This document shows, piece by piece, positions 8,745 to 16,018 of a DNA stretch of 64,000 nucleotides (position 1 is its first letter; each line of letters starts with the position of its first letter). Made by a program: the position numbers and the translations under genes. Below the pieces are notes generated by a model. That model saw nothing but the letters and a program-made list of their open reading frames with translations. It did not search any database and was not told the origin of the DNA. The DNA is from Staphylococcus capitis subsp. capitis (lineage in GTDB: Bacteria; Bacillota; Bacilli; Staphylococcales; Staphylococcaceae), in NCBI RefSeq assembly GCF_040739495.1, contig NZ_CP145263.1, forward strand, positions 124,001 through 188,000, given 5' to 3'.

Positions 8745-9911
8745 ATGTTTCGAAGAATACTATATATAACAGGCACGATAGGATTAACATCATTACTTTT
8801 AACTTCTCAAAGTTATGCAGTAGAAAAGCCCACACCTCTAGTCAATAAAGAAGAAAATGCTAATATTTCAACTCAATATGAACCTCAATCACTCACGCTC
8901 ACTACAAAACAAGGTCAAATTTTATACAATTACAACGAAAATAAAAAAGTAGATCCTGCCTCTTTAACTAAAATGATGACAATGTATTTAACATTGGATG
9001 CAGTTAAATCAGGAAAAATACATATGAAAGATAAAATAAAAATTACATCTAAACAAGCGCAATTATCTCAAAAGTCTAACCTTTCTTCGGTACCGTTAGA
9101 AGCAGGACAAACATATACTGTTAAAGATATATTGAGCCAAACAGCTTTAGCTTCAAGTAATGCTGCTGCTTTAATTCTAGGCGCAAAGGTATCAAGTTCG
9201 ACTTCTACTTTTACAGATAAAATGAATCAGCAGGCCAAAACATTTCACATGAAAGACACACACTTTACAAGTCCAGCTGGAGCAGATACTGAGTTATTAG
9301 GATCTAGCGCACCTCAAAAGTATAAGAACCAAGGGAAGACTTCCAGTACGTCTAAAGATATGAATATCATGATGTATCACATGATCAAAGAGCACCCTGA
9401 AATACTTAAAACCACACAAAATAAATCAGATACACAAAAAGGACAATCATTTGAATCTACGAATTTATCTTTGAAAGGTCAGCCGAAATATTATAAAGGG
9501 ACTGACGGACTCAAGACTGGTACGAGTGATTCCGGATATAGTTTAGCTTTAACCAATAAGCAACATGGTTTGAGATTAAATGAGACGATTTTAGATGTTA
9601 CACCATATCCTAGTGAAACAGCTAAATTAAATCGTAATGAAATTGCGAATGATATGATGAAATATTATCGAAAGCAATATGAATATAAAAAGGTGTTATC
9701 TAAAGGTGAACATCAAATTGATGGCAAAAAATACACAGTAAAAAAAGACTTATATGACGTCGTACCTAAACATAAAAAATGGTATATTGCGATTAATGAT
9801 AAAGGGAATGCTTACGTTCACTATCAACGACATTTTCTTGATGGTGCTTCTTATCCATCGGTAAAAGCTGAAAAGAAAAGTAGTGGCTTATTTGGATGGT
9901 TATCGCATTGA
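8745..9911 (+). CDS. Serine-type D-Ala-D-Ala carboxypeptidase (low-molecular-weight PBP)
   Basis: A 388-aa secreted penicillin-binding protein. The N-terminal 25 residues form a signal peptide (cleavage near QSYA-VE). The catalytic triad motifs are in order: S73-L-T-K76, S137-S-N139 and LKTGTSDSGY (KTG, about residue 255), placing it in peptidase family S11. A C-terminal domain follows, ending in a short hydrophobic/basic tail (SSGLFGWLSH). It trims the terminal D-alanine of peptidoglycan stem peptides. It is shorter than S. aureus PBP4 and not obviously its orthologue. The start at 8745 has the RBS aggtgat; an ATG 18 nt earlier does not. Confidence 0.9.
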   Translation: MFRRILYITGTIGLTSLLLTSQSYAVEKPTPLVNKEENANISTQYEPQSLTLTTKQGQILYNYNENKKVDPASLTKMMTMYLTLDAVKSGKIHMKDKIKITSKQAQLSQKSNLSSVPLEAGQTYTVKDILSQTALASSNAAALILGAKVSSSTSTFTDKMNQQAKTFHMKDTHFTSPAGADTELLGSSAPQKYKNQGKTSSTSKDMNIMMYHMIKEHPEILKTTQNKSDTQKGQSFESTNLSLKGQPKYYKGTDGLKTGTSDSGYSLALTNKQHGLRLNETILDVTPYPSETAKLNRNEIANDMMKYYRKQYEYKKVLSKGEHQIDGKKYTVKKDLYDVVPKHKKWYIAINDKGNAYVHYQRHFLDGASYPSVKAEKKSSGLFGWLSH

Positions 9912-9930
9912 ATAATGCGATAACTTTTTT
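9900..9930 (+). terminator. Terminator overlapping the carboxypeptidase stop
   Basis: A perfect 10-bp stem (9900-9909 with 9914-9923) starts inside the last codons of the gene and is followed by ct6. Confidence 0.9.
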
Positions 9931-9933
9931 ATT

Positions 9934-10219
9934 GATCTACAAAAGCGCTATATCTTATTTATTACTTATGATTGCAAAAAGTGTGGTGCATTCACTATAA
10001 GACACTCGATGAACGTTCAATATGATTGCGCACAGTGTCCGCACTGTAATGAAAACAGCAATACGTGTTTTTAATGCCTTTTAAACTTAATAAAAGGATA
10101 GCAAGTTAAAGAAACGAATTGAAAGAGGGCATGAACCTTGGATTGTTCCTAAAACAAATTCACCCAAAACTAGACGTAAAAAAGCCATACAAGGAAGATC
10201 TTGGATGGCTGGACATTAA
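9934..10219 (+). pseudogene. Possible remnant of a zinc-ribbon protein
   Basis: The 9912-10342 gap has no intact gene. One frame (9934-10074) encodes a short cysteine-rich stretch with two CxxC pairs (DCKKCGAF and CAQCPHCNEN), resembling a zinc ribbon, but it has no ATG/GTG/TTG start. A second frame ending at 10219 encodes a basic tract (KKRIERGHEPWIVPKTN). The two could be decayed pieces of one gene or chance. Low confidence. Confidence 0.25.
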
Positions 10220-10280
10220 TGATTAAAACCTCTATTATAATTTCTTCTGAAGATTCATAATCATTCTTGATAAATAGATG

Positions 10281-10323
10281 AGGGATTGCAAAACTATCTT
10301 TATATAGATGTGTTTTCAATCCC
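10281..10323. terminator. Terminator-like hairpin downstream of the first TetR gene
   Basis: Arms gagggattg-caaaac and gtttt-caatccctc form a long stem just past the stop of the minus-strand regulator. There is no strong T-run on the minus strand. Confidence 0.55.
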
Positions 10324-10342
10324 TCTCTTTTATGAATATAGT

Positions 10343-10930
10343 TTAGAACTTCTTTATATTTGTTTCTCTGATACCATTGATTATTTTAACTACCTCTATA
10401 GTTAACTCATCGACAGATCGTTCTTGACCTTCTTTAAGCCAAGCATAAATGATACGTAATATACCACCTGCTATAAATTCTTTATAAACTTCTAAATCAA
10501 TAGTGAAACGTATACCGTGCCTTATGTCGAAATTAACTTGTCTCTCTACACCTTTATAAAGTTGCGTATAGACGATACGTGTCACTTCATCATAATACGA
10601 AATAGTAAAGATACTTTGAATCGTTTCTCGATTTTCAATTAAAAAATAAAGCGTATCTCTGACGATATTTTCAAAATATGATTTAGGCTGTTTGACTAAT
10701 AAACTCTCTGAATGAGATTCATGCAAACTATTGGAAAAGTTGGCTAAGACTTGGTTTAATAAATCGTATTTATCACTATAGTGACGATAAAAAGTAGAGC
10801 GTCGTACCATAGCACGATCACACAAATCTTGAACTGTAATCTGACTAAAATTTTTAGTTTTAAGTAATTCTAAAAATGAATCCATTAGAGCACGTTGTGT
10901 CTTCTTAACACGTAAATCATTGCTATTCAT
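10343..10930 (-). CDS. TetR/AcrR family transcriptional regulator (paralogue 1)
   Basis: A 195-aa regulator. The N-terminal DNA-binding domain is clear: VKKTQRALMDSFLELLKTKNFSQITVQDLCDRAMVRRSTFYRHYSDKYDLL, with the recognition helix around VRRSTFYRHY. The C-terminal helical domain ends in GGILRIIYAWLKEGQERSVDELTIEVV. It is a close paralogue of the regulator at 11273-11863, with much of the DNA-binding domain and C-terminal block shared. No transporter or enzyme gene is adjacent, so the target is not obvious. It may act on the short plus-strand peptide unit at 11182 or on itself. Confidence 0.9.
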   Translation of the reverse strand: MNSNDLRVKKTQRALMDSFLELLKTKNFSQITVQDLCDRAMVRRSTFYRHYSDKYDLLNQVLANFSNSLHESHSESLLVKQPKSYFENIVRDTLYFLIENRETIQSIFTISYYDEVTRIVYTQLYKGVERQVNFDIRHGIRFTIDLEVYKEFIAGGILRIIYAWLKEGQERSVDELTIEVVKIINGIRETNIKKF

Positions 10931-11181
10931 TATTGTTCACCTCATTAATCGGACACTTCAAAATCTGTGTGACTTAAGCGACATTTTTTGTATTTTGGCT
11001 ACTCAATAAAATTGAAGCCGATGTATAATTATTGTTAGTTAAAGTCTCTGACTTATTAATTAACTAAAGTATAGTTATAGTTTACTACTGTTATATGTGA
11101 TAACAAAATATATAATTTAGTTATACAAATATTTATTCGTAATTAGAGAAGGGTTGTTAAAATATAAGAAGGAGATTTTAA

Positions 11182-11226
11182 ATGATCAAGTCAGTATTCA
11201 CTTGGCTTTTATGGGAAAGCATTTAA
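11182..11226 (+). CDS. 14-aa putative small peptide
   Basis: An ATG with an excellent RBS (aaggagattttaa) opens a 14-codon frame encoding MIKSVFTWLLWESI, then a stop and at once a 14-bp hairpin (11229-11274). A -10-like TATAAT lies at 11111-11116. It is hydrophobic with two tryptophans. It sits alone between two paralogous TetR genes, so it could be a leader, a signal peptide or a small toxin. The compact RBS-ORF-terminator arrangement argues for real translation, but no homologue is known to me. Confidence 0.45.
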   Translation: MIKSVFTWLLWESI

Positions 11227-11228
11227 TC

Positions 11229-11274
11229 GAGAGGGAATCATGACGAACATAATTATTCATCATGATTTTCTCTT
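11229..11274. terminator. Hairpin shared by the small peptide unit and the second TetR gene
   Basis: A 14-bp stem including G-T wobbles (11229-11242 with 11261-11274). It overlaps the stop of the minus-strand regulator and directly follows the 14-codon ORF on the plus strand. Confidence 0.7.
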
Positions 11275-11863
11275 AATTTTCACCTTTAGTATGATAGTTA
11301 TGCACGCCATCAAGTAGGGTCACCATTTCTTTAGTTAACTCATTGATCGAACGTTCTTGACCATCTTGAATCCAAGCATACATTGTTCTCAATATTCCTC
11401 CGGTTATAAATTCAGCAAGTATTTCTATATCGACATCGAACTCAACGCCGTGCTGTATTTCAAACTGTATTTGTGCTTTCATCCCTTCATATAATTGTTT
11501 GAATATAATATCGGTCACTTCATCATAAAGCGCTAATGTTAATACATTTTGAACAATAGACTTATGATTATATAGATATTGTAATGATTCGTGAATGACC
11601 TTTTCGAAATGAGCTCTAGGATTCTCAGGGTTTAATGTTGAGAAATGCTTCTCTCTTACTCTGAAAATTAATTTTCGTATTAATAACTTAAGCAAATCGT
11701 ATTTATCATCAAAACGTCGGTAAAACGTTGAACGTCTTACGAGAGCTTTATCGCACAAATCTTGTACTGTTATTTGATTGAACTCTTTTGTTCTTAAAGT
11801 TTCAAATAAAGCATCTAATAGAGCTTTTTCTGTTTTTTCTACACGCAAATCTTTACTCTTCAT
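11273..11863 (-). CDS. TetR/AcrR family transcriptional regulator (paralogue 2)
   Basis: A 196-aa TetR-type regulator, paralogous to the gene at 10343. Shared blocks include ITVQDLCDKALVRRSTFYRRFDDKYDLL in the helix-turn-helix domain and GGILRTMYAWIQDGQERSINELTKE near the C terminus. The two genes face the same way with ~340 nt between them, which suggests an old tandem duplication followed by divergence. The start ATG follows an AG-rich stretch (agaggtgtata). The ligand and regulon are unknown. Confidence 0.9.
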   Translation of the reverse strand: MKSKDLRVEKTEKALLDALFETLRTKEFNQITVQDLCDKALVRRSTFYRRFDDKYDLLKLLIRKLIFRVREKHFSTLNPENPRAHFEKVIHESLQYLYNHKSIVQNVLTLALYDEVTDIIFKQLYEGMKAQIQFEIQHGVEFDVDIEILAEFITGGILRTMYAWIQDGQERSINELTKEMVTLLDGVHNYHTKGEN

Positions 11864-11955
11864 TATACACCTCTAAAAAAGAGACATTTTTAATTAAATG
11901 TCACATAAGTATCAGATAGCTTAATTTGGATATACATTGTTTGAATTTAAGTTGG

Positions 11956-12210
11956 TATAATAATTTAATTAACATGTTCAAAGCAATGGTATTACTATGT
12001 AAGCCATACTAACTCATTTAATTGGGCTTTGTGGGTTAGTATGTTTTGTGTGGTAATTAGAGTATACTTTTTTATTTTTCTCAAAATCACTTAAACAGCT
12101 TAATTGCTGTATCCCTAAATTTTTGTGTATTAATGTAGTCAAGTATCTCTAGTTATTGCGTGTGTAAAGCAAAATGCTGATCGTTATCGATTGGTATTTT
12201 GCTTTTTTTG
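11956..12210 (+). ncRNA. Candidate small RNA (~240 nt)
   Basis: The 11864-12519 gap has no ORF of substance but contains an extended -10 promoter (ttggTATAAT, 11952-11961), a strong internal hairpin (12005-12013 with 12035-12043), and an intrinsic terminator (12166-12175 with 12196-12205, then T7). A 12-codon frame (ATG 11974, stop 12010-12012) overlaps the hairpin, and a competing aagcc/ggctt stem (12001-12005 with 12025-12029) is mutually exclusive with it. No gene follows on this strand, so a free-standing sRNA is the simplest reading. Confidence 0.5.
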
Positions 12211-12474
12211 TGGATTTTTAAAAAATGTATCGGTGAAAGTTTTAATATTTATAAGTATTTAATAAATATATGTATAACTACTTTTAGAATAATATATCCA
12301 GTAGATTCAAACAAGGCGAATCGTCCCTTTAACCACATATTTCACACGTTTTTTTAAAATTAATATTTTACTCAAGTGCAGAAGGAATACATCATTATAA
12401 AAATGTTCACTTGATGAACGACAATATATTAAACAATAGTAAATTTGAAAAATTTAGATATAAAATAAAATTTT

Positions 12475-12512
12475 AGCTCGACGTTGATTAGATGATAAAT
12501 CATCGCCGAGCT
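12475..12512 (-). terminator. Terminator of the UvrA-like/NAT operon
   Basis: A stem of 6 bp plus internal extensions (12475-12480 with 12507-12512 at its base) lies just after the UvrA-like stop on the minus strand, followed by a T-rich stretch. Confidence 0.7.
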
Positions 12513-12519
12513 TTTTCAG

Positions 12520-14775
12520 TTAAAGGATATATCTTTTTAAGTGTTTAGCGGTTACTGAATTTTTAATATTTAAAAGTCCCGCAGGCTGACCACTATACAA
12601 TAGTTGTCCACCTTTATCTCCAGCATAAGGGCCTATATCGATAAACCAGTCAGCTTGTGTCATCATCGTTAAATTATGTTCGATAAGAATAACCGTGTTA
12701 TGATCGTCAATTAAATGATTGAAGCAATCAATCAGTACAGGTAAATCATCTTCATGAAGCCCCGTCGTTGGTTCATCAAAAATAAAAATATGATCATGTA
12801 CATCTTCAGTTAAATAGCGACTTAGTTTAACGCGTTGAATTTCACCGCCTGACAATGTATCTAAAGATTGTCCTAATGTCATATATTGAAGTCCTGTATT
12901 AGCCAAAGCTTGAAGCGGACGAGTGATACTGTCTTGACCTTCAAATTGAGAGATGGCTTCACTTACAGTAAGGGCAAGTATATCTGCGATAGAATATCCC
13001 TCTACCTTCGCCTCTAATACTTCAGGGCGATATCTTGTGCCACCACACATTTCACACACTTGAGAAAAGTCTGGCATAAATACGAGTTCGGTCTTAAGTA
13101 CGCCTTTACCATTACATTCAGGGCAAGCGCCCTCAGAATTATAGCTAAACATACTTTTCTTCATACCAGTATGTTGACTAAAGAAACTTCTTACCTCATC
13201 GAAGATATCTAAGTATGTGAGTAAATTAGAGCGATTCGATGCGTGAGGCGGTTTCTGATCGATGAAGATAGCACGTTGCTCTTGTTCAAAGGCTGCTGAG
13301 ATAAGGGAACTCTTACCTGAGCCAGCCACACCAGTAACTACGGTCATCGCATGTTTTGGTAATTGAGTTGAAATATGATTTAAATTGTTACGTGAAATAT
13401 TCTCAATATTAAACATGTCATGAGTTGCTTTAGGATGGTCTTTAAGTTGATGTGTTCTGTTTAAAGCTTGACCTGTGCTCGTCTGAGATTTAAGAAGGTC
13501 TTGATAACTTCCTTCAAACATAATCTCTCCACCATCTTTGCCTGCATTCGGACCTATATCAATAATGTGGTCAGCCGTTTGAATAACATCAGGGTCATGT
13601 TCAACAACGATCACCGTATTACCTTTTTGTTTAAGTGATTCAATCATGTCATTAATTCTCTGAATATCTTCTGGGTGAAGTCCTACACTCGGTTCATCGA
13701 TGATGTAAACTAAATCACTTAATGGACTATTTAAATGATGAATAAGTTTTATCCGTTGAGATTCGCCGCCAGAAAGCGTTGTCGTTTCACGAGATAACGT
13801 TAGGTAATTCAAACCTATATAGCTTAATGCTTGTAATTGCTGCTTTAAAGGTTCGATAATCACTTTTGCTGTGTTTGAATCTATTTTTTCTAGAAAATGA
13901 ACAGCCTCATCAATGGGTAAATCTGTAAATTCAGCAATGTTTAAGCCATTGATTTTACAACTCAACACTTTATCATTAAGCCTTTTACCATGACATGAAG
14001 GGCAATCATGCTTAGTAACGACTCGATCAATATCCGCTTTGAAGCGTTTCTTCTCAAAGTTATCATTTAGTAAGAAAGAGCGTCTGAAACGATGAATTAG
14101 ACCTTCAAATTTAGCTGTTCTAGGCCAATTTGATGGCGGATTCTTCAACTTTGTAGGTTCAGTGTATAAAAAAGTGTCCAATTCTTCTTTTGTATAATCT
14201 TTTAACTTTTTATCATTATCAAATAGACCTGTATAAAGATATCTTTTACCTCGCCAACTATCGGGTCTAAACGACGGGAATTTAATGGCATCTTCATTGA
14301 GCGATTTATCAAAATCAAGTAACTCATTTAAATCAATGTCTTCAACATAACCTAATCCTGAACATGTTTCACACATACCTTTTGGATTATTAAATGAGAA
14401 AATATCAGAATAACCAACAAAAGGTTCTCCTATTCTTGACCATAATAATCTCACAGAAGCATAAATATCAGAAATAGTTCCTACCGTCGAACGTGAATTA
14501 CCACCTAGGCGTTTCTGATTAATAATCATTGCAACGGGAAGGTGATTGATTTGATCAACGTCTGGTTTTTCATATTGTGTGAGTTGATGTTGAACATAAC
14601 TTGAGTATGTTTCATTTAATAGACGTTCAGATTCAGCAGCAATGGTATTAAATACTAGTGAAGACTTACCTGAGCCTGACCGCCCTGTAAATACAATTAA
14701 TTGATGTTTCGGTATATTAACATCGATATTTTTTAAATTATTTTGTCTAGCGCCTATGATTTCAATTTGTGACAT
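12520..14775 (-). CDS. UvrA-like ABC ATPase (short class)
   Basis: A 751-aa protein with two ABC modules built like UvrA: Walker A GRSGSGKSSL and GVAGSGKSSL, zinc-finger pairs CETCSGLGY, CPSCHGKRL, CPECNGKG and CEMCGGTRY, and signatures LSGGESQRIKL and LSGGEIQRVKLS. It is about 190 residues shorter than housekeeping UvrA, mainly in the first insertion that binds UvrB. It therefore belongs to the UvrA2/DrrC-like group linked to tolerance of DNA-binding drugs rather than to UvrABC proper. The ATG at 14775 has the RBS tgaggtgaattcc; earlier in-frame starts lack one. It is the second gene of an operon behind an arylamine N-acetyltransferase. Confidence 0.88.
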   Translation of the reverse strand: MSQIEIIGARQNNLKNIDVNIPKHQLIVFTGRSGSGKSSLVFNTIAAESERLLNETYSSYVQHQLTQYEKPDVDQINHLPVAMIINQKRLGGNSRSTVGTISDIYASVRLLWSRIGEPFVGYSDIFSFNNPKGMCETCSGLGYVEDIDLNELLDFDKSLNEDAIKFPSFRPDSWRGKRYLYTGLFDNDKKLKDYTKEELDTFLYTEPTKLKNPPSNWPRTAKFEGLIHRFRRSFLLNDNFEKKRFKADIDRVVTKHDCPSCHGKRLNDKVLSCKINGLNIAEFTDLPIDEAVHFLEKIDSNTAKVIIEPLKQQLQALSYIGLNYLTLSRETTTLSGGESQRIKLIHHLNSPLSDLVYIIDEPSVGLHPEDIQRINDMIESLKQKGNTVIVVEHDPDVIQTADHIIDIGPNAGKDGGEIMFEGSYQDLLKSQTSTGQALNRTHQLKDHPKATHDMFNIENISRNNLNHISTQLPKHAMTVVTGVAGSGKSSLISAAFEQEQRAIFIDQKPPHASNRSNLLTYLDIFDEVRSFFSQHTGMKKSMFSYNSEGACPECNGKGVLKTELVFMPDFSQVCEMCGGTRYRPEVLEAKVEGYSIADILALTVSEAISQFEGQDSITRPLQALANTGLQYMTLGQSLDTLSGGEIQRVKLSRYLTEDVHDHIFIFDEPTTGLHEDDLPVLIDCFNHLIDDHNTVILIEHNLTMMTQADWFIDIGPYAGDKGGQLLYSGQPAGLLNIKNSVTAKHLKRYIL

Positions 14776-14824
14776 GGAATTCACCTCATTACTTAATACA
14801 TACCCCAGGTACACTAAAGTATTA

Positions 14825-15610
14825 CTACTGTTCAAGTCTATCAATCGTGATATTAAGATTAAAATATTTCTTTAGAAAATACTTATAATTGTGGGACGAT
14901 ACCTCACATTTTTCTTTAGAACTTTGTGAAGTTAACGTAAGACTTTGATGTGTCATCGTCGCACGTCCAAATGACTGTGGTTGTGTGATTAATAGCTGCT
15001 TAACAAAGATAGAGTTTGGATTACTCTCGTTATAAATGATTTTATCGCTGAAATCTTGAATTGATTGAGGCTCTAAGTAGGCGTGATATAGAGTAGTCCA
15101 TTTATTATTTTTCAATTTTTGAACATGATAGCAGTCTTCTTTGTAAAAAATTGCGCGAAATTCTCCATTTATATCAGAAATACTCACTGGTTGAGACGGA
15201 TGTGAAATCGGGATTGCATGTAGAGGTAAGTCACCAAACCCAACGTCTGTCACATAATAAGTATCATTTAAAATTGTGTATAAAGACATATGTGAGCCTT
15301 CTAAAGCAACACCGCCATCTGGAGTATGAACTGTTCCAGAAGCTCGATGGACAGCAAAACCTTTTTTCTCTAAGTACGTTCCGAACAAGTGGTTCATTTC
15401 ATAACAGAACCCACCGCGATGTTGGTTTATAACTTTGTCCAATAAATCATCAGTATTAACAGAGATCGGAACTTGATTTTGAACGTTAATATTTTCAAAT
15501 GGAACAGTCATCATATAGCGTTCCATAAAATAATCTAGCGAGGCTTTATCATTATTGTCATAACGAGAAGAATCAATATTTAAATAGCTTTCAAACTGCG
15601 ATAGTTCCAT
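14825..15610 (-). CDS. Arylamine N-acetyltransferase
   Basis: A 261-aa enzyme of the NAT family, which transfers acetyl from acetyl-CoA to arylamines and hydrazines. The N-terminal helical domain starts MELSQFESYLNI. The catalytic Cys lies in HRGGFCYEMNHLF, the His in LEGSHMSLYT, and the Asp in YVTDVGFGDLPLHA, giving an intact Cys-His-Asp triad. The ATG at 15610 follows a strong aggaggaag RBS; the in-frame start 60 nt upstream does not. It is co-oriented with the UvrA-like gene (49-nt gap), which suggests a joint role against aromatic or DNA-reactive compounds. Confidence 0.92.
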   Translation of the reverse strand: MELSQFESYLNIDSSRYDNNDKASLDYFMERYMMTVPFENINVQNQVPISVNTDDLLDKVINQHRGGFCYEMNHLFGTYLEKKGFAVHRASGTVHTPDGGVALEGSHMSLYTILNDTYYVTDVGFGDLPLHAIPISHPSQPVSISDINGEFRAIFYKEDCYHVQKLKNNKWTTLYHAYLEPQSIQDFSDKIIYNESNPNSIFVKQLLITQPQSFGRATMTHQSLTLTSQSSKEKCEVSSHNYKYFLKKYFNLNITIDRLEQ

Positions 15611-15731
15611 ATTTCTTCCTCCTACAATTTTTATTTTCACACTCATCTCTATTTTAAAAAAGACACCCATTAATATGTAAGTTTATAGGTTTAATCGGCT
15701 TTATAATGCTTGATTTAATTGTGTATAATTA

Positions 15732-15760
15732 TTGACAAAATTGCAATTATCTCGTAATAT
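15732..15760 (+). promoter_or_regulatory. Sigma-A promoter of the peptide-lipase unit
   Basis: TTGACA (15732-15737), a 17-nt spacer and TAATAT (15755-15760) are near consensus. Transcription would start near 15767, leaving a ~120-nt leader before the 24-aa peptide gene. Confidence 0.75.
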
Positions 15761-15849
15761 TTGTTTTAAATTAAATCGAAAAGAAAAGTGTTTTGATTCT
15801 TATATACTTTTTATATAAAGAGTGTGTGAGAAAAATTTTTCATAATAAT

Positions 15850-15863
15850 TGGAAACGCTTTCT
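15850..15863 (+). promoter_or_regulatory. cre-like CcpA site in the leader
   Basis: TGGAAACGCTTTCT matches the catabolite-responsive element consensus (TGNAARCGNWWWCA) except at the last base. It lies ~85 nt downstream of the predicted start and 24 nt before the 24-aa ORF, a position typical of roadblock repression. Confidence 0.6.
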
Positions 15864-15886
15864 TAACGATGGAAAGGATGGTCATT

Positions 15887-15961
15887 ATGGAAGCTATTAA
15901 AGCGATATTTAGCAAGATCTTTGAATTATTACCACGCGCAATCGTAAATCTATTTATTTAG
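15887..15961 (+). CDS. PSM-like amphipathic peptide 1 (24 aa)
   Basis: A 24-aa ORF with a good RBS (ggaaagga) under a near-consensus promoter. It begins MEAIKAIFSKIFELL and ends VNLFI, with no signal peptide. Apolar residues (I4, I7, F8, I11, F12, L14, L15, I19, V20, L22, F23) alternate with E2, K5, S9, K10, E13, R17 and N21 so as to form an amphipathic helix, broken once by P16. Net charge is about +1. Length and character resemble the alpha-type phenol-soluble modulins, leaderless cytolytic and surfactant peptides of staphylococci. It is not one of the named PSMs I know. The lipase starts 57 nt downstream without an intervening terminator. Confidence 0.55.
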   Translation: MEAIKAIFSKIFELLPRAIVNLFI

Positions 15962-16018
15962 AAATACGCTATTGTGGAGTTCATTTTTCAAAAATAAACA
16001 AATAGAGAGGTGCTTACT

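Noticed and set aside
15151..15432. Plus-strand ORF opposite the arylamine N-acetyltransferase
   Set aside because: No RBS and antisense to intact catalytic-motif sequence.
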